Source of the DNA: Helicobacter cetorum MIT 00-7128
GTDB taxonomy: Bacteria; Campylobacterota; Campylobacteria; Campylobacterales; Helicobacteraceae
DNA: 64,000 nucleotides
Direction of reading: 5' to 3'
NCBI RefSeq assembly: GCF_000259255.1
Contig: NC_017737.1
Coordinates: forward strand, 744,001 to 808,000
A program made the position numbers and the translations under genes. Below the pieces are notes generated by a model. It made no database searches and had not been told where the DNA came from. It saw nothing but the letters and a program-made list of their open reading frames with translations. This document shows, piece by piece, positions 60,176-64,000 of this stretch; within the stretch, counting starts at the first letter, position 1; every line of letters starts with the position of its first letter.

Positions 60176-62032
60176 TTGTTTAAAAACAAATACAAAAAAT
60201 GGCGTCATAGCCTTATTTTGAGTTTATTATGTGTAGGTTCGCTTATGGCTGAAGATGATGGGTTTTTTACGGGAATTACTTATCAAACTTCTTTAGCGAT
60301 TGAGAAAGTGGATAACCCGGGATTAGTAGCAAGTCAAAATGCCTCTAATTATATTAGGGGCAATGCAGCGATTTTATCAAACGCTGCCACCCCTTTGACT
60401 TACTATTTAGAGGCTATGGGGCAACAAACCAAGCTTTTAATGAAAATGCTCTGTCCAAGTGCCACTCAAAGGTGTTATCAATACGCCGGAGGTAGTGTAA
60501 CTAATCCCACTGCTAGTAATCCCGGTAATAACCCTACAAGAGGCAATCACAATGTTGTGTATGAGGATTTAGCAAAGCTTGAAAATGATTTGAATAGTCT
60601 TACCCAAGCCATAGGCGCATCTTTTGCCAATAGCTCTACAACTAATAAGGTGCTTGAGATGAATCTCAATGGGCGTGAGGTGCATATTGTCTTACCAGAA
60701 AATATGTTTAATGCTATGCAAGCGGTGAATGCAGACATTTATTCAGCTCTAACGGCTTTATGGAATAACCAAACCATTACCAATAAGAGTTTTAGCACAC
60801 CAAGTGGCGCAACTCCAAGTTTTAGCCAAGCTGTTACAAAACAAATAGGGAGTGCGCTAACTTCAACACAAATGCAAGAGTTTGCTAAAAACGCTCAAGA
60901 AATCTTTCAAGCGCTCATGCAAGCAAGCATCATAGGCACGCCTACTTCAGCTAACACTGCAAACCCCGGTTTTGTCTATGGTAGTGGGGCTAATGGAGCT
61001 TTGCCAGATAGCATAAAAGACCCTAATGATTATACTAAATACACTTCCCCTAAAATTAATAATGGCACTGCTTATTATGTGGCTAAGGGCTTGATAGAAA
61101 GTGGCTTGAGCGCTTCTTCAATCCTTTCTAACATGCAAAGCTTTTCTGAAAAGACAGCGCATTTAACAAGCAATTCATCTTATCAAGATATGGCGCAAGT
61201 AGTAGCTTATGGCAAACAGATTTTAAAAGAAAATAATGAGTTTGGGAAATTTATTGGTGGGAAACTTATCGCTCCTTATTTAAGCGAACAAGATGTCAGT
61301 AAGGCTCTTGCAAGTCGTGGTAGCACTAGACCCAATTCTACAGAAATCAATAGCACACTATCAAACCCTCAAAGCACGCAAGCTCAAAATCTTATGGCAA
61401 CAGGGCTTGGAGCAAGCCAAGCGATTGTTAATCAAATCGTAAATACCATGCAAAGTAAGGTCAATAATGCTAAGTCAGTGGGCTTTGCAAGGAATTTTTT
61501 ACGAAACTCTGCGCAGTCTAACAACATGAATGGCTTTGGAATCAAAATGGGCTATAAGCAATTCTATGGTAAAAAGCGTATGTTTGGTGCGAGATACTAT
61601 GGCTTTATGGATTATGGCTACGCTCAATTTGGAAATACTGCCACTAGAGTGAATGCGAATCTAGTTACTTATGGTGTGGGTTCAGACTTCCTTTATAATG
61701 TCTTCACAAGAAAGAGAGATACCGAATCTACAGATATTGGTCTATTTGCCGGAATGCAATTAGCGGGGCAGACTTGGAGCACTAATTTCTTAAAGCAAGT
61801 TGATGGGGATAAGAATAAAGCCAATACGACCTCCTTTCAGTTGCTTTTTGATTTAGGGATTAGAACTAATTTTGCCAAAATTTATAGAACTCATAAATCA
61901 CGCTTTTCTCAAGGGCTAGAATTTGGGGTTAAAATCCCCGTGTTTTACCATGAGTATTACAAGTCTCAAGGTGTTAGTGCGAAGTATCTAAGGGCGTTTA
62001 GTTTCTATGTGGGTTATAACATAGGTTTTTAA
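60176..62032 (+). CDS. Hop-family outer membrane protein
   Basis: A 618-residue Hop protein with a basic N terminus and signal peptide (about 1-25), then the Hop start AEDDGFFTGITYQTSLAIEK. The extracellular part (about 60-430) has the pair CPSATQRC and many Asn/Thr/Ser. The barrel (about 440-618) carries the shared SNNMNGFGIKMGYKQFYGKKRMFGARYYGFMDYG motif and ends YVGYNIGF. The start codon is TTG with a GAGG site 10-13 bases upstream. Which receptor or pore role it has is unknown. Confidence 0.85.
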   Translation: MFKNKYKKWRHSLILSLLCVGSLMAEDDGFFTGITYQTSLAIEKVDNPGLVASQNASNYIRGNAAILSNAATPLTYYLEAMGQQTKLLMKMLCPSATQRCYQYAGGSVTNPTASNPGNNPTRGNHNVVYEDLAKLENDLNSLTQAIGASFANSSTTNKVLEMNLNGREVHIVLPENMFNAMQAVNADIYSALTALWNNQTITNKSFSTPSGATPSFSQAVTKQIGSALTSTQMQEFAKNAQEIFQALMQASIIGTPTSANTANPGFVYGSGANGALPDSIKDPNDYTKYTSPKINNGTAYYVAKGLIESGLSASSILSNMQSFSEKTAHLTSNSSYQDMAQVVAYGKQILKENNEFGKFIGGKLIAPYLSEQDVSKALASRGSTRPNSTEINSTLSNPQSTQAQNLMATGLGASQAIVNQIVNTMQSKVNNAKSVGFARNFLRNSAQSNNMNGFGIKMGYKQFYGKKRMFGARYYGFMDYGYAQFGNTATRVNANLVTYGVGSDFLYNVFTRKRDTESTDIGLFAGMQLAGQTWSTNFLKQVDGDKNKANTTSFQLLFDLGIRTNFAKIYRTHKSRFSQGLEFGVKIPVFYHEYYKSQGVSAKYLRAFSFYVGYNIGF

Positions 62033-62064
62033 AACAACAAAGCTATTTTTAAGAGGATAAAATA

Positions 62065-64000
62065 ATGAAAAAATCTAAACTAGGGAATCTTATTTTTGCA
62101 GGCTCGTTGCTTGCACAACAAAGTATTTTGTTAGCCGAAGATAATGGGTGGTATATGAGTGTGGGCTATCAAATTGGGGGGACTCAGCAAAATGTAGACA
62201 ATAAACAGCTCAAAGAAAATCAAAACACCCTAAATTACATCACACAAACTGCAAGCGCTATGGCAAATCCTAATGGGGGCTTGCTCTCTTTGACTTCATC
62301 AGCGGTTGCAAGCGCTCTAGGAGGTGGTCTTGCGACCACGGCTAGTTCGCAGCTGCAAGGCATAGCTCAAATTCTTGGCGATATTCAAGCCCACCGCCAT
62401 GATTACAACACTAACAGAGAAATTCAAAGTATCCAACAGCAACTCATAGGTCAAAACGGCATTTCTAATCCTATTACCTCGCATTCTGCCAAGCTCTCTG
62501 CTAGACTCTTAGGCAATACGGCTAAAAACTTCCAAGAGAGTAGTGCTATCACCACTCAAGTGCTTGATACTATTAACTCTATCACACCCTCTCAAAATTC
62601 ACAAGAGACTAGAAAGCAACTTCAAAATTCTATTGATGCGATGAACAAACTTTTACAACAAGTTCACACAAGCGTTATCAACGCTCAAGGCACTTCTTAT
62701 GTGCAAACGCTTTTTAGCGAGCTAGTGAATAATGTCAATCAATTAAGTGGCGGTGCTAAAACATCTGCTATAACAAGCTTAGAAGGCGCTATCAATGCTT
62801 ATGGAGTGGGATATACTACCAATAATGGTGTTCTTACGCTCAATCCTCTAAACCCTAATGCCACATATTCTAACACTTCTGTTTTAGGAACTACACAAGA
62901 AAATAGTAAGCCTAATCAGTCTAGCTCTACAGCTTATAATAACACTCTAGCAATGAATGAGCTTAGTTCTAGTCAATCTGAGTCTTTGCAACTTCTCATA
63001 CAACGCTTAGAGCCTCTAGCTAATGATAAAGTTAATTCAAATATTGCCCAAGTCGCCCAACAAATCCAAAATGTCGCTTTGCAAACTTTAAGCAACAATG
63101 CCTTAAGTGGCACTACCACTGCCCTAAACAATCTCTATAACGCCTTGCAATACCAAGCAAGCGCTCAAACCGTGGATAGTTATCAAAATAGTTATCAATG
63201 GACTGATAAACTCTCTAATGGTGAAACCGGTTTTAAAGACCCCGGAAACATTTTGCAAAACACTTCCGGTAAAGGCAATATTGGCACTATCACTAATGCT
63301 CTAGGCGAAAATATCACTTCGTATGATTGCTCCACAACTACTTGTAAGCCAACTAAGTCTGCTGATAATAAGATGACCTACACGCCCAATGATTTAAAAA
63401 CCTTGTCTCAACCTGAGGGTGGTAAAATAGGCATCAATTCATATAATCTTTCAGAGCTGATTTCTCAAGCGTATCAGTCATTACAAACTTCCCAAGCTAA
63501 TTTAAAAAGCCTTGAAAGTCAATTAAACAAAGTGTTAAATATCACAACAGATAGTAGTGGCAATCCTACTAGCGACAATCTATTAGGAAAAGAGCTTATC
63601 CAATTACAAAACCTTGTATCTAGCAAGCAAGATGAGACTAAAAGCATAGAGCAAGCCTTACAAAACTCTATGAAAGAAGTGAGCAACTACCAACAGCAAC
63701 TTCAAAGTTATATTGCTAGCCAACAAAGTAATATTGAAAATTGGCGCAAACAAATCTATGGGATTAGTGGGAGTGCGTTTGTGGGTAATGGCACAGAATT
63801 AAGTGGGGGTAAAAAGGTAGAGGGGTTTGTTGCACCTGTGAGTGGGCAAGATATTTTAGGGTATGGTTGCTTTAAAACTTCTCAAACCCAAAGCGCATGC
63901 GCTCTAGGCTTAGGGCAGTTTAACAAGCTCATTAATACCATTGCTCAAACACCCCCAACAAGCTTAGACAGTTCTAGTGCGCAACCTATTTATGATAGTG
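62065..64000 (+). CDS. Hop-family adhesin, BabA/SabA-like (3' end beyond window)
   Basis: An open frame from the ATG at 62065 to the window end, 645 residues so far. A signal peptide (about 1-28) leads into AEDNGWYMSVGYQIGGTQQNV, the Hop start. The extracellular domain has the Cys pairs CSTTTC (about 422-427) and CFKTSQTQSAC (about 602-612), like those in SabA/BabA adhesion domains, and helical Gln-rich segments (about 468-565). The C-terminal barrel is not in the window. It follows the previous hop by 32 bases with an AAGAGG ribosome binding site, so the two may be co-transcribed. Confidence 0.82.
   Translation, partial: MKKSKLGNLIFAGSLLAQQSILLAEDNGWYMSVGYQIGGTQQNVDNKQLKENQNTLNYITQTASAMANPNGGLLSLTSSAVASALGGGLATTASSQLQGIAQILGDIQAHRHDYNTNREIQSIQQQLIGQNGISNPITSHSAKLSARLLGNTAKNFQESSAITTQVLDTINSITPSQNSQETRKQLQNSIDAMNKLLQQVHTSVINAQGTSYVQTLFSELVNNVNQLSGGAKTSAITSLEGAINAYGVGYTTNNGVLTLNPLNPNATYSNTSVLGTTQENSKPNQSSSTAYNNTLAMNELSSSQSESLQLLIQRLEPLANDKVNSNIAQVAQQIQNVALQTLSNNALSGTTTALNNLYNALQYQASAQTVDSYQNSYQWTDKLSNGETGFKDPGNILQNTSGKGNIGTITNALGENITSYDCSTTTCKPTKSADNKMTYTPNDLKTLSQPEGGKIGINSYNLSELISQAYQSLQTSQANLKSLESQLNKVLNITTDSSGNPTSDNLLGKELIQLQNLVSSKQDETKSIEQALQNSMKEVSNYQQQLQSYIASQQSNIENWRKQIYGISGSAFVGNGTELSGGKKVEGFVAPVSGQDILGYGCFKTSQTQSACALGLGQFNKLINTIAQTPPTSLDSSSAQPIYDS

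Overview
The window is about 36-37% GC and densely coded. It reads as chromosome of a gastric Helicobacter close to, but distinct from, H. pylori. Family names and gene order follow H. pylori blocks: hsrA-flhA-rpsO-waaL-aroQ-pepQ-folK-flhF-flhG-fliA-fliM-fliY, then fur-rarA-hspR-cbpA, ispDF-htrA, dapA-pyrD-ppk, and pseI-lnt-lysS-glyA. Insertions and junctions differ from what I remember of H. pylori. H. cetorum is my best guess, by inference only.

Layout. 1-966: end of a gene, a TRL-like lipoprotein gene, and an intergenic region that carries a RepG-type small RNA. 966-14133: the orphan regulator HsrA, a DHH phosphoesterase, FlhA, S15, the O-antigen ligase WaaL, AroQ, an M24 peptidase, FolK, and a tightly packed flagellar operon (flhF, flhG, a small membrane protein, fliA, fliM, fliY). 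14140-18895: two small proteins, Fur, a broken LPP20-like lipoprotein gene, RarA, and the cbpA-hspR heat-shock operon with a visible HAIR operator. 19113-34010: a Hof-like outer membrane protein, an exonuclease, the orphan regulator HP1021, IspDF, HtrA, an amino-acid permease, PgsA, an SDR reductase, DapA, an M16 peptidase, PyrD and Ppk. A tRNA-Pro marks a junction at 34109-34186. 34224-44361: a Maf-type protein next to PseI (pseudaminic-acid flagellin glycosylation), a LolD-like ATPase, Lnt, CvpA, LysS, GlyA, a DUF1882 protein and a SPOR-domain protein.

44400-64000 is the variable region. It holds a phase-variable outer membrane protein with an (AG)9 tract and an HExxH motif, an AsmA-like protein, HofA, a Hop adhesin with two very long coiled coils, a soluble PAS-PAS chemoreceptor behind a 26-base A/T tract, HtpG, a GalNAc-transferase-like gene switched OFF by an 11-G tract, a tandem duplication of an AapA/IsoA type I toxin-antitoxin locus, and two further Hop proteins, the last cut by the window end.

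The most notable items are the duplicated aapA/isoA module with visible RNA-folding elements, RepG in the same window as a G-tract gene, the coiled-coil Hop, the GA-repeat OMP with a zinc-protease-like motif, the accessory cytosolic chemoreceptor, and a one-base nonsense mutation in an LPP20-family gene. No CRISPR array, insertion sequence, prophage or rRNA was seen.
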